Below, in pieces: positions 34,687-43,087 of a stretch of DNA of 44,143 bases; within the stretch, counting starts at the first letter, position 1; each line of letters starts with the position of its first letter. Under the pieces are notes generated by a model. That model was not told the origin of the DNA, searched no databases, and saw only the letters and a program-made list of their open reading frames with translations. Source of the stretch: CAYJAZ01 sp964369165 (GTDB lineage: Bacteria; Desulfobacterota; Desulfovibrionia; Desulfovibrionales; Desulfovibrionaceae); NCBI GenBank assembly GCA_964369165.1, contig CAYJFE010000010.1, positions 1-44,143 of the forward strand, in the 5' to 3' direction. Position numbers and translations under genes: made by a program.

Positions 34687-35916
34687 TTATTCCACAGGTG
34701 TAAAGAAAGTTGAAGCATTGTCTTTCCACCAATCACGCAGTAAATTAGATACAAATAAGTATTGTGATTTATCTTTATTTCTTTTCAAATAGCCATCATG
34801 CTCTAAAATACCTAAAATATTTTGTAAGCTATTCCTCATTTCAGCTCGGCTATCTTTGTGCCTATCCCATAAGCTTCCCATTATACTGGTGGTGATAAAT
34901 CCTTTTAGTGCTGTTTGAGAGAGTATATCTCGTGTTAGCTCATGACTCTCAACATCAGGAATAACCATTTTCAAACGCATTTCCATATGAGCAAGTTCAG
35001 CATGTCCATGATTTCCAAGCATATCTTTTTCGTATACACTATCAATAATAGCCATAGTTATAGTTGACTTTGATTCCTTTTTACAATGTTCATGAATTTT
35101 GGAATAAAAGAGTTGTACGTGGTGCGGAATATTACTGCCGAGCAATTCTAATATACGAAGGCATGATTTTTTTGTTATTTTTAATCCTGCTTGACTTGCT
35201 ATCGCAATTAGAAAAGTTTCAGCCTCTTCATCACTCCAAGGATTAAGGGTGAACGGAGTTAAATGATTTATTTCTGAAATCAACCCAATATTTCTTAAAA
35301 TTGGTTCAAGACCGATTGAACCAGCAAAAACCATACTAATTTTTCCAGAGCAAATAGGATTGAGAGCTTGAGCTCTTAACCATGAAAGCAATTCTGAAAC
35401 TAGAGCTTTATTATTATCATTTTCTTCCAAGATTCGACTTATTAAGATTGGTAATTCATCTATAAAAACCACTACTGATTTATCTAGATTTGCCAAACTC
35501 TCAAAAATTGAATTTCCTCTTTCTTTCCATTTATTGCCGACCATACTGTCCCGTAATTGTATTTGTAGCACATCAAGCGATAAACTTTCAATTTTCCCAA
35601 ATAAATTATTGAAGATTTTTTCTAATTGATTGGCAAATTTTTTCGATTTAGAAAGATAAGGATAAGCAGATGTAAAGAGCTTTATTATCATTTCTGAAGA
35701 ATCACGTGCATCTTGAACATCTACGTGTAAGACAATATATTCATTCTCAAGCAAACGTCCTACCTCATGCATAAGACTTGTTTTTCCAATACGTCTCTGA
35801 GCCATAATAGAAACATGATTGCCATCTTTAATATATTCTTCTAGTAATATTTTTTCTTGTTGACGTCCCCAAAAGTTATCACCCGAAACCCAATTCCCAA
35901 CACTCATATTAGGCAT
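34687..35916 (-). CDS. AAA-type ATPase, first gene of a two-ATPase operon
   Basis: This 409-residue protein has an Orc/Cdc6-like 'FWGRQQE' box near residue 15, Walker A 'AQRRIGKTS' (Lys45), Walker B 'VVVFIDELPIL' (about 145-156), and a C-terminal winged helix ending 'YLFVSNLLRDWW'. The same arrangement is found in a broad, poorly characterised family of prokaryotic ATPases. ATG 35916 has AAGGAG seven bases upstream. Its promoter (35963-35991) is flanked by palindromic operators. The neighbouring gene is a larger ATPase of the same general class, so the two probably form a complex or relay. Confidence 0.75.
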   Translation of the reverse strand: MPNMSVGNWVSGDNFWGRQQEKILLEEYIKDGNHVSIMAQRRIGKTSLMHEVGRLLENEYIVLHVDVQDARDSSEMIIKLFTSAYPYLSKSKKFANQLEKIFNNLFGKIESLSLDVLQIQLRDSMVGNKWKERGNSIFESLANLDKSVVVFIDELPILISRILEENDNNKALVSELLSWLRAQALNPICSGKISMVFAGSIGLEPILRNIGLISEINHLTPFTLNPWSDEEAETFLIAIASQAGLKITKKSCLRILELLGSNIPHHVQLFYSKIHEHCKKESKSTITMAIIDSVYEKDMLGNHGHAELAHMEMRLKMVIPDVESHELTRDILSQTALKGFITTSIMGSLWDRHKDSRAEMRNSLQNILGILEHDGYLKRNKDKSQYLFVSNLLRDWWKDNASTFFTPVE

Positions 35917-35952
35917 ACACTTGCTCCTTTTTTTTCACAACATAATCGCTGC

Positions 35953-36022
35953 CAACAATTTTGTTGTAACAGACCCTCTGTATTTTGTCAACAACAATTT
36001 TGTTGCCGACAAATTTGTTGTC
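35953..36022 (-). promoter_or_regulatory. ATPase-operon promoter with three palindromic operators
   Basis: On the minus strand, TTGACA (plus-strand 35986-35991) is followed after exactly 17 bases by TACAAC (35963-35968). The 14-base palindrome CAACAATTTTGTTG occurs twice, at 35953-35966 (over the -10) and at 35992-36005 (just upstream of the -35). A third related dyad, GACAAATTTGTTGTC, lies at 36008-36022. Dyads placed this way indicate repression by a dimeric regulator. No separate regulator gene lies next door, so a winged-helix ATPase of the operon may itself bind. Confidence 0.7.
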
Positions 36023-36052
36023 AAAAGAATTGAATATATTATTTGATGCCCT

Positions 36053-36208
36053 CTACCCTTTAGTTCTTTTATTGTCTTCATCTTGCTTACTCAGTTCCCT
36101 CAATTGAGCTAGCTCAAGTTAATCAACCACAAAAATTTCGTTCACTTCCTAAAATCAATCTTGCTTTTAGTAAAAAGTGGGTTTGCCAACAGGAAAAATT
36201 AATGATAC
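36053..36208. pseudogene. Scar: relaxase 3' remnant joined to a copy of 30.8-kb sequence
   Basis: On the minus strand, 36053-36165 reads as a decayed relaxase C-terminus: LAQLRELSKQDE against FAKLRDLSKQGE of the intact gene, with an in-frame stop and shifted ends. Directly after it, 36167-36206 resembles the end of the membrane-protein gene at 30838-30876, sharing TTGCCAACA and TTAATGATA. The rest of the 377-base gap (35917-36293) holds the operators and an AT-rich leader. The scar suggests duplication of mobilization-region sequence when cargo entered. Confidence 0.65.
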
Positions 36209-36293
36209 TTAAAAGATATAGAACTTATATATAGCCTAAGTATATGACTTCCTTTCTTAACCCATTTTTATTGAAAATGAGGAGAACTAAAAT

Positions 36294-39200
36294 ATGTCAC
36301 TATTCAGATTGCTTCACTTGTCAGATACTCATATTGGTAAAACATACAAACCTTCTGCAGATATCGCATACACAGTTGTTTCTGATATCAAACAAGAAAA
36401 CTTATATCCAATAAACGCTGTTATCGTTACAGGCGATATTTTTGATGGACAAGTAACCTATTCACAAGATCAACTAAACGAAGCAGTCAGTTTTTTCAAC
36501 CTACTTTTAGCTGAAATTAATAATTATCAAGTTGAAAATAAGATAAGCAAAGAAGATTTTATATTTGTACCAGGCAATCATGATATCATTAGAACAGAGG
36601 ATATCCATGAACAGTGGAAAAAATATAATGATTTCTTAAAGCTATTTTATGGTGACATCCCAAGCGATTACAACTTAAAGACTTTTTCTGTATGCAAAAT
36701 TATTAAGAGTAAAAAAATAGCACTAATTGGCTTTAATTCATGTAAATTGGAGATGACGAATCACTTTGATACGAAATATATAGAAGACTTTAAGTGCAAT
36801 ATTAGTAGAAATTTAAATCCAGAAGACGAAACAACTATAGCAAGTGTCTTGCAAATTATGCAAAAACAAAAACTTAATAAATTTATTGATACTGGCTATA
36901 TTCCAATGGAACAGATGGCAGAAGCTAACAAAAAAGTTAAAAACTTTGATGATTATAATATTATTGCATTTTTTCATCATCATTTTTATTTATTTCCTGA
37001 AATTTCACAAAAGTTTGGAGATACAAGCTTGGTAAAAAATTATACTGCAGTACTTGATCAACTTAAATATATGAATGTAAAAACGATACTACATGGACAC
37101 AAACACTACGATTTAGAACGTCCCTATATTACAGAAGATTATTATACTACAGCTGATAGTATAATTGATGTTTTTGGTGGTGGATCCTTAGGTTCAAATA
37201 GAACAGAAAAGCACACATTTAGTATAATTGATATCTATGAAAAGCCAAGCGATGATAAACTTACTCATAGAAAAATTTGTTACCATGGAGAACAGAAAGA
37301 AAGTATCAGGACAAAAAAAATTCCTCCTAAAAATTTATCAATGCATAGTATAAATTTAGAAGAATTACTAAATCATAGTAATCCAGATATCTATAAACCA
37401 TATAAGCGTATGAGTGAAAAAATTTATAAAATTACTCCTGATTGTAAACAAATTATTTCTTGGATCAGTAAGGCATTAGGAAGCTTTGATACTACCATTA
37501 AACAACTAAACTCTAATTATATCAATATCCTTTTTGTTTTGTATGCAGTAAATTGTAGAACTTTAAATTATTTAAATATAGCTAACAATAGCGAAAATTC
37601 AAGTGACACTCAGAAGTATGTTGAATCATCGAATAGCTTCCTTAAAGACTTTTATCAATTACACATGCGCTCTCAACATTCTCTTGATTTTGATAAATTT
37701 CATAATTTATTCTCTATTGGAGATTTAGAAGCTTTAACTAAAGTTTGTGATAAGTTATTAGATGAGAATTGCAATAAGGCAAATAAAGAATACTTGGCTT
37801 TTGCTATGCTCGGTATCTTTTTTACTGATCTTTATTTGATATTAACAAAATATGCGGATTATTTTTTTAAAGAAAATATAGAACATAAAGTCAATGTAAA
37901 AATAGAAGAAAATAGATTTCATGAAAATGTGCCCTCGCTCGGGATTGCCATAAAGTCGGATATAGACCGCAGGAGTGTGACAGTTACTTTATGTTGCCAT
38001 GAAGCTACCGCACATAAAATGGCAGTACTCTTTGTAAAAGAATTTGATCTTTTAATTAATAAATTTGAAGAATACTTTAGAATCATAGGACTTAAACTAT
38101 ACTATTTATTACCAAAAATTGAAAAAGATGATATAACAAACACATTAGACAACTACAATTTTGAAGCATATATTCCAACACTACTACCTCTTTTAACAGG
38201 TAATAACATATATCCGTCTAAACTAGTGTTTGCTAGAGAATTAATACAAAATTCTATTGATGCCATCGCTGTAAGAGAAGCTAAAGATAATAAGCAGTTT
38301 AATAATACTATCAGAATTACCCTAGGAATAGACGATAAGGAACAAAAATATTTTTCAATTGCAGATGAAGGAACTGGTATGGATAGGTATAAAATTGAAA
38401 GATATTTTACTAGTATTGGGCGTAGTTTTTATTCTGGTGATGAATTTGAGGAATTAAAAATTGACTATAAACCAATAAGTAATTTCGGAATTGGTTTTTT
38501 ATCCTCTTTTATGGTGTGTAAAGAAATAGATGTAAAAACGAAATATTATGAGGATAGAAGTGAAGGATTAAAAATTAGTATTCCAAACTATGACGGGTGC
38601 TTTTTCATAGAAGAGGAAACTTCTTTAGAAGTAGGAACGGAATTAAAACTTTATTTAGATAGCAAACTTTGCAATCATAGTAATGAAGAAATTATTAACT
38701 ACATAAAAAGAAATATGTTGGATATAAAGTATGACATTCAAATTATAGAAAGTGATATACAAAAAGGCTCAAACTCAATTAATATTCCTGCGCACCAACT
38801 GAGAAAACAGAAAGAAAATTCTGATATCATGTTTTTCATCCCCCTAACTGACGGTGGTAGTGTTATGGAGATTGATTATAGTGATGTTGCTTTGACAGAC
38901 AATTATTTAGAAAAATATGAATATGGTATTTATATCTTAAGTGAGTATAGCAATAAAGAACGTTCACTATTTATTTTAAATTCAGGTATTTTAGTAGACA
39001 AAGCAAATCTTTATTCATTATTTTATCCTAACACAGAAAAAGAAAATTATGGAAGAATGTGGAAATCAAATGCTAAGCTTTGCTTAAACTTTCCTGCGAA
39101 CTGGCTTCAACTTGATGTTTCAAGAGAAAAAATAGCAAGTTTTATGCCCCAAATTAATGATACAATTAGACTAGAAATTGCTAATGCACTGTTAAAGCAA

Positions 39201-39872
39201 CTAACTGCGTTTCTAAAAAGTATTAGGGTGAATCATCAAGAAGTCTCAGTTTCATATTTTAATCACATTGTTAGTTTTGGATTATTTTTATGCAGGAAAG
39301 AATCTCATGCAGAAGTACATTTAAATCTCAAGAAGTTAAAATATGGTATGACAATTGAGATCAATCAAAACAGCATTAAATATGTCATTACTCAAAGTCA
39401 GGAGAAGCAACTTATTATAACAAATAACAGACTTGAGAATTCAAGTTCTGCTATGAAGAATATTATTAATAGAATACACAATCTCGAATCAACACTCAAT
39501 ACTTCCGCCAATATCACTTATAGGTATAGCATTTTTAGGCAATTGGAAGATGCATTTTATCACAATGAGGAGAACATTTCCATTAAAAATCACGTTAGAA
39601 ATTATGCTAAAAAATTTTTTAAAGTTCAAGCTACTACCGCCAAAGAAGAACAAGGAAATATTCTCTCTCTTTTAGCTGCGCTAATTTTATACACACGAGA
39701 TGAACTTACAAATAATAAACGAAGAAAAACACATCCATACCTAGAGATGACATCTAGTATTGCAATGCATTTTGTTAATGTTAGCGAGTTTGAGCAAGAA
39801 AAGTTTACTCTCGAATTATCTTATGAAGACATATATAAATCTTTAGATTCAAATAAGGAACTCCCCAACTAA
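36294..39872 (+). CDS. Calcineurin-like phosphoesterase fused to an HSP90-like GHKL ATPase
   Basis: This 1192-residue protein has an N-terminal metallophosphoesterase with every metal-binding block: D11-T-H13, G47-D-I-F-D51, G94-N-H-D97, H228-H-H and G268-H-K-H271. A helical middle (about 330-620) is unrecognised. Then comes an HSP90/HtpG-type GHKL ATPase: E649 with N653 in 'ELIQNSIDA', D691-E-G-T-G695, and F731-G-I-G-F. The remaining 400 residues are not recognised. A chaperone-type clamp joined to a nucleic-acid or nucleotide phosphoesterase suggests a sensor-effector in one chain, fitting a defence role. GAGGAG precedes the ATG. The gene is AT-rich compared with the transfer backbone and stands alone. 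Confidence 0.8.
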   Translation: MSLFRLLHLSDTHIGKTYKPSADIAYTVVSDIKQENLYPINAVIVTGDIFDGQVTYSQDQLNEAVSFFNLLLAEINNYQVENKISKEDFIFVPGNHDIIRTEDIHEQWKKYNDFLKLFYGDIPSDYNLKTFSVCKIIKSKKIALIGFNSCKLEMTNHFDTKYIEDFKCNISRNLNPEDETTIASVLQIMQKQKLNKFIDTGYIPMEQMAEANKKVKNFDDYNIIAFFHHHFYLFPEISQKFGDTSLVKNYTAVLDQLKYMNVKTILHGHKHYDLERPYITEDYYTTADSIIDVFGGGSLGSNRTEKHTFSIIDIYEKPSDDKLTHRKICYHGEQKESIRTKKIPPKNLSMHSINLEELLNHSNPDIYKPYKRMSEKIYKITPDCKQIISWISKALGSFDTTIKQLNSNYINILFVLYAVNCRTLNYLNIANNSENSSDTQKYVESSNSFLKDFYQLHMRSQHSLDFDKFHNLFSIGDLEALTKVCDKLLDENCNKANKEYLAFAMLGIFFTDLYLILTKYADYFFKENIEHKVNVKIEENRFHENVPSLGIAIKSDIDRRSVTVTLCCHEATAHKMAVLFVKEFDLLINKFEEYFRIIGLKLYYLLPKIEKDDITNTLDNYNFEAYIPTLLPLLTGNNIYPSKLVFARELIQNSIDAIAVREAKDNKQFNNTIRITLGIDDKEQKYFSIADEGTGMDRYKIERYFTSIGRSFYSGDEFEELKIDYKPISNFGIGFLSSFMVCKEIDVKTKYYEDRSEGLKISIPNYDGCFFIEEETSLEVGTELKLYLDSKLCNHSNEEIINYIKRNMLDIKYDIQIIESDIQKGSNSINIPAHQLRKQKENSDIMFFIPLTDGGSVMEIDYSDVALTDNYLEKYEYGIYILSEYSNKERSLFILNSGILVDKANLYSLFYPNTEKENYGRMWKSNAKLCLNFPANWLQLDVSREKIASFMPQINDTIRLEIANALLKQLTAFLKSIRVNHQEVSVSYFNHIVSFGLFLCRKESHAEVHLNLKKLKYGMTIEINQNSIKYVITQSQEKQLIITNNRLENSSSAMKNIINRIHNLESTLNTSANITYRYSIFRQLEDAFYHNEENISIKNHVRNYAKKFFKVQATTAKEEQGNILSLLAALILYTRDELTNNKRRKTHPYLEMTSSIAMHFVNVSEFEQEKFTLELSYEDIYKSLDSNKELPN

Positions 39873-39936
39873 GATAGTTTTTATATACATTATATTCTCT
39901 ATTTGTTTGATTTTACGTTTACAATTAGGTTATTCA

Positions 39937-41487
39937 TCATCGCCCTAAGTCTTTCTCACCCTGCTTACTCAAATCCCTCAATTTAGCAAAATCAACCTGA
40001 TTACCCACAAAAGCCTCTTTCATTTTTGGAGTAAACTCCTTCAAACCAAATTTAGCATTGGCATAGTCCAGTGCTAAATTTTTTGCTTTATCGGTAAAGG
40101 CTATAGTTTTGCCATTGTCGATGATTTTACTGCCGTCCTTGAGAGTGAAAAGAAGGCCTCCATTTCGCGTTATTTTATGGCTAAATTCGTCTTCAGCTAC
40201 ACTCTGCAGCAATCGCACTCCCAAGAGGATTTTCTTTGTAGGACGGCTAATATCTGCCGTCAAAACATCATGCTTGATTTTTGTAAGCTCTTTCTGCCTC
40301 AGCAAAACTGCTTTTCCCTTGCCAAAAGCCTTTATATTGAGGGTATCAGGCAAAACTACGTCCTTGCGTGAACGCAAGACGGCAAGTGCCTCCTCATCGC
40401 CCTCATTTGCCTTTGCCTGCAAGAAGTCAATCCAATGCTTGCTCTTGACGTTTACGTCTTGTTTGTAGCTGTTTATTTCCAATCTTTCTTGCAATTTAGC
40501 CTTGTTTTGAAGTTCTCTTTGTGTCTTTTTGTCAACGACAAGCCCTGTTATGCGGATTTTCTCTTTGAGCCACTTTTCCTTGATACGCTCAATTTCTTCT
40601 TCCTTGCTTTGCTTGAGAAATTCCTTCCAAAGTTCGCTTGAATAGTCGACGTGCAGAGGTTTTTTTCTATACCAATCTTTGGCTTTAACCTCCCTTGAAC
40701 TTGAAATAAAATTTCCAAATATTTCAGTAAGTTTTCTATGTGACAAATTACGATCGAGCGAACTTGCCTTTATGCGTTCTTTACCTTTTCGATTTTTTAT
40801 GACAAGTCCATTTCCTGATTTTTTCAACTCCAAGCCAAAAAGTCCAAAAACATCGTGAACATCTTGCCAATTCTGTGCTTTTTCAATGCTTTCTAGTATG
40901 TTATCATGCAGAGATAAAACAAAACGCTCAAAGCTCTCTTCGCCTGTAAGTACTTCTTTCCTGCGTGAACTTTCCTTGAGTTTCAAGTCCGCACCTTCCT
41001 CAATTCCATTATCAACAGCAAGATTGTATTCTTTCTCAATTTCTCGGCACAGATTATTGAGAGTTTTATAGTCACGATAAGGTTCATGCCGAGATAATGT
41101 GTCAGGATTTATCATATTGTAGGCTATGTGCATATGTAAATTATCCGTGTTTTTATGCACTCCGCAATGCCTTTGATGTTCTTCAAAGCCCAAAGCCTTT
41201 GCAAACCTTTCTTCAATGGCTTTATAATCGTCTTCATTGAGCTTGCCCTCATCTTCAGTACGAAAACTGATTACAAGATGATAGGTTTTTTCTTTAGTAG
41301 TTCGCATATTTAGAGATTGCGTATCCATTACTTCCTGAATGGCCAAGTCATAATCGTCGTCAGCCCATGCTCCTGCACACCAACTTACTAAAGACTTCTC
41401 GCCCTTGTGACTTGCATCGGCGATGTACTCGGCAAGACGTCTATAGTTGTCGTTTTCTTTTTTGCAATGGATACGCTTACTTATCAT
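39937..41487 (-). CDS. traI: MobP-family relaxase (TraI of RP4 type) with LPD7-like C-terminus
   Basis: This 516-residue relaxase nicks oriT and leads the strand into the recipient. Tyr21 in 'RLAEYIADA' aligns by position with the catalytic Tyr of RP4 TraI. The metal-binding histidines are His111, His118 and His120 (VHKNTDNLHMHIAYN). The C-terminal third resembles LPD7 domains found on large conjugative relaxases ('SHKITRNGGLLFTLKDGSKI', then 'ALDYANAKFG'). The start overlaps the mobC stop by four bases. The matching nic site is at 42885/42886. It is shorter than RP4 TraI (over 700 residues) and ends with GEKDLGR, a tail shared with the 31149 gene. Confidence 0.92.
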   Translation of the reverse strand: MISKRIHCKKENDNYRRLAEYIADASHKGEKSLVSWCAGAWADDDYDLAIQEVMDTQSLNMRTTKEKTYHLVISFRTEDEGKLNEDDYKAIEERFAKALGFEEHQRHCGVHKNTDNLHMHIAYNMINPDTLSRHEPYRDYKTLNNLCREIEKEYNLAVDNGIEEGADLKLKESSRRKEVLTGEESFERFVLSLHDNILESIEKAQNWQDVHDVFGLFGLELKKSGNGLVIKNRKGKERIKASSLDRNLSHRKLTEIFGNFISSSREVKAKDWYRKKPLHVDYSSELWKEFLKQSKEEEIERIKEKWLKEKIRITGLVVDKKTQRELQNKAKLQERLEINSYKQDVNVKSKHWIDFLQAKANEGDEEALAVLRSRKDVVLPDTLNIKAFGKGKAVLLRQKELTKIKHDVLTADISRPTKKILLGVRLLQSVAEDEFSHKITRNGGLLFTLKDGSKIIDNGKTIAFTDKAKNLALDYANAKFGLKEFTPKMKEAFVGNQVDFAKLRDLSKQGEKDLGR

Positions 41488-41810
41488 ATATTTTTCACTT
41501 TAGCTTTTAAGTCATTTTTTATACTTTCTATGTCATCAAGAAGAGCATTGACTCTTCCCCTGTTCTCAGAAGTTATGACTTGCTTGAGAAGTCCGCCCAA
41601 ACGGCCTAAATCTGCATTGACTTTGAGCAGTTCTCGCCTTGCCTGAGCATCTTCCCTGCTCACAACCGAATAGCCAAGACAAACACGCCTGGCAAAAGTT
41701 GAAATGCTCAGTCCTGCAAGTGTGCTTGATTTGATAACTTGGTCGTATTCTTCCTCAAGCATATAGACTTGCATATTTATTTTTCTTTTAGGTCTTGCTT
41801 GTTTTGGCAT
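41484..41810 (-). CDS. mobC: MobC/TraJ-like relaxosome accessory protein
   Basis: This 108-residue basic protein has a ribbon-helix-helix N-terminus ('RKINMQVYMLEEEYDQV', then 'LSISTFARRVCLG') and a helical MobC-like tail ('NADLGRLGGLLKQVI'). Such proteins bind the inverted repeat next to nic and open the duplex for the relaxase. ATG 41810 has AAGGAAAG upstream. A longer frame from 41921 would overlap rha and is rejected. It lies between rha and the relaxase in a single minus-strand operon. Confidence 0.85.
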   Translation of the reverse strand: MPKQARPKRKINMQVYMLEEEYDQVIKSSTLAGLSISTFARRVCLGYSVVSREDAQARRELLKVNADLGRLGGLLKQVITSENRGRVNALLDDIESIKNDLKAKVKNI

Positions 41811-41823
41811 ATTCTTTCCTTTT

Positions 41824-42765
41824 TTAGATTGTATAACTACTGTCAGCCTGTTCTTCTTCCATTGCGATATACAAGTACAAGCCACGATGGAGCACAAAAA
41901 GAACTTTCTTACAGGCTTCAATACTTGATAAGTCTATGCTATCTATATTGCATTTATTGCAAATATAATTTTCTATCATAGCCTTTGTGAGGTGTGGATT
42001 GATAAATGGCCAGAAATCAATAAGTCCTGAGATTGCATTCTGCATGAGCACAACTTCATCAAGGCTTTCATCTCGTGTGAAAAAGTCATAGTTAAAGGTA
42101 CGAGCCAAATCCCATAGAAAAACAATTGCATCAGCGCCTCTTTTTGATTTTAAGTTCTCAACAGAATCTATGCAAAAGCGCTTAAACACTTCCTGCTCTA
42201 TCGTTTCATAGCTCACATGATTGATATAAGAGGTAAAATGCATAAGCCCCATAATAGCAGTTTTGTATTTATCAGTAATTTTCTCTCTTTTTTCAAAATC
42301 TTTAAAAACGTTTTTAGTTGGTATTATGACGTGTAAACTTGAGTTATTTTTTACTTTAATCTCAAACCCTTCTTTCAATTCCTGCTCCATAGCATTAAAA
42401 GCTGTGATATAAGCAATTTTAAACTGCATAGCCTTTTTGCCTGTAAAGCCCATAGCTAGAAGAGTGAAACCATCTTTTGTGAGATTATAGAGCTTATTTG
42501 TTTTTCCTGTATTATCTGTATAACTACTCACCCCAAAATTGAGGGCAGTAAAATCTTCTGAAATTTCAGATATGATTTTTTCAATATCCCTCAATACATT
42601 GTCATGTCTTTTGTTAAAATATCTTGCTACTTCTAATGTTGAAGTAACAGGCATCCCAAATTCAGAAAGAACTATCTTAGGAATATCTATCGCTATTTCA
42701 ATAACTTGCTCGTTGTTTTCATTTTGATTTTCTGCCTCTGCCATGCTTTGATTTGTGTTTTCCAT
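41824..42765 (-). CDS. Rha-family regulatory protein
   Basis: This 313-residue protein has an N-terminal Rha domain (about 30-130): 'TSTLEVARYFNKRHDNVLRD', 'YNLTKDGFTLLAMGFTGKKA' and 'FKIAYITAFNAMEQEL' are hallmark segments. The C-terminal 160 residues are not recognised. Rha proteins are DNA-binding regulators found on phages and mobile elements. Here it heads the mobC-relaxase operon, directly beside oriT, so it may regulate mobilization. An AGGAG site lies seven bases before the ATG. Confidence 0.85.
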   Translation of the reverse strand: MENTNQSMAEAENQNENNEQVIEIAIDIPKIVLSEFGMPVTSTLEVARYFNKRHDNVLRDIEKIISEISEDFTALNFGVSSYTDNTGKTNKLYNLTKDGFTLLAMGFTGKKAMQFKIAYITAFNAMEQELKEGFEIKVKNNSSLHVIIPTKNVFKDFEKREKITDKYKTAIMGLMHFTSYINHVSYETIEQEVFKRFCIDSVENLKSKRGADAIVFLWDLARTFNYDFFTRDESLDEVVLMQNAISGLIDFWPFINPHLTKAMIENYICNKCNIDSIDLSSIEACKKVLFVLHRGLYLYIAMEEEQADSSYTI

Positions 42766-42832
42766 ACGCTATCTCCTAAGAAGTTAAAGGGTTTTTACGT
42801 TGAGCCACAGGCGAATAAGTCAGCCTCGCAGA

Positions 42833-42890
42833 GCAGGACGTAAAGTAAAGATTATGTAAATAATACTATTACTTTACCTATCCTGCCGTT
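42833..42890 (+). other. oriT with RP4-type nic site
   Basis: TACTTTACCTATCCTGCC (42870-42887) differs from the RP4 nic region (TACTTCACCTATCCTGCC) at one base. By homology nic falls between G42885 and C42886 on the plus strand. GTAAAGTAA (42840-42848) and TTACTTTAC (42869-42877) form a perfect inverted repeat whose inner arm ends eight bases before nic, the RP4 TraJ-site spacing. The outer bases GCAGGA and TCCTGC extend the dyad. Transfer from here would move the integrase side first and the relaxase operon last. The rest of 42766-43087 is AT-rich with no gene seen. Confidence 0.88.
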
Positions 42891-43087
42891 ACTCTGGTTT
42901 ATAAAATAATGTTTACTGTAATATATTCCTGAAACAATTGCAATAAGTGTTTGAAAAATATCGTTATTTCATTTTTTTCACATTTTTATAAAAAAATAAT
43001 GTGTATTATAAAAATTTATCATGATTTCAAAAAAATCATATTATTTTACTCCATGTAAAAACGCTGTAACAAGATTTTACAATCTTT

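Noticed and set aside
43021..43039. ATGATT...AATCAT hairpin as the integrase terminator
   Set aside because: The stem is short and AT-only, and the T-run falls in the loop rather than after the stem.
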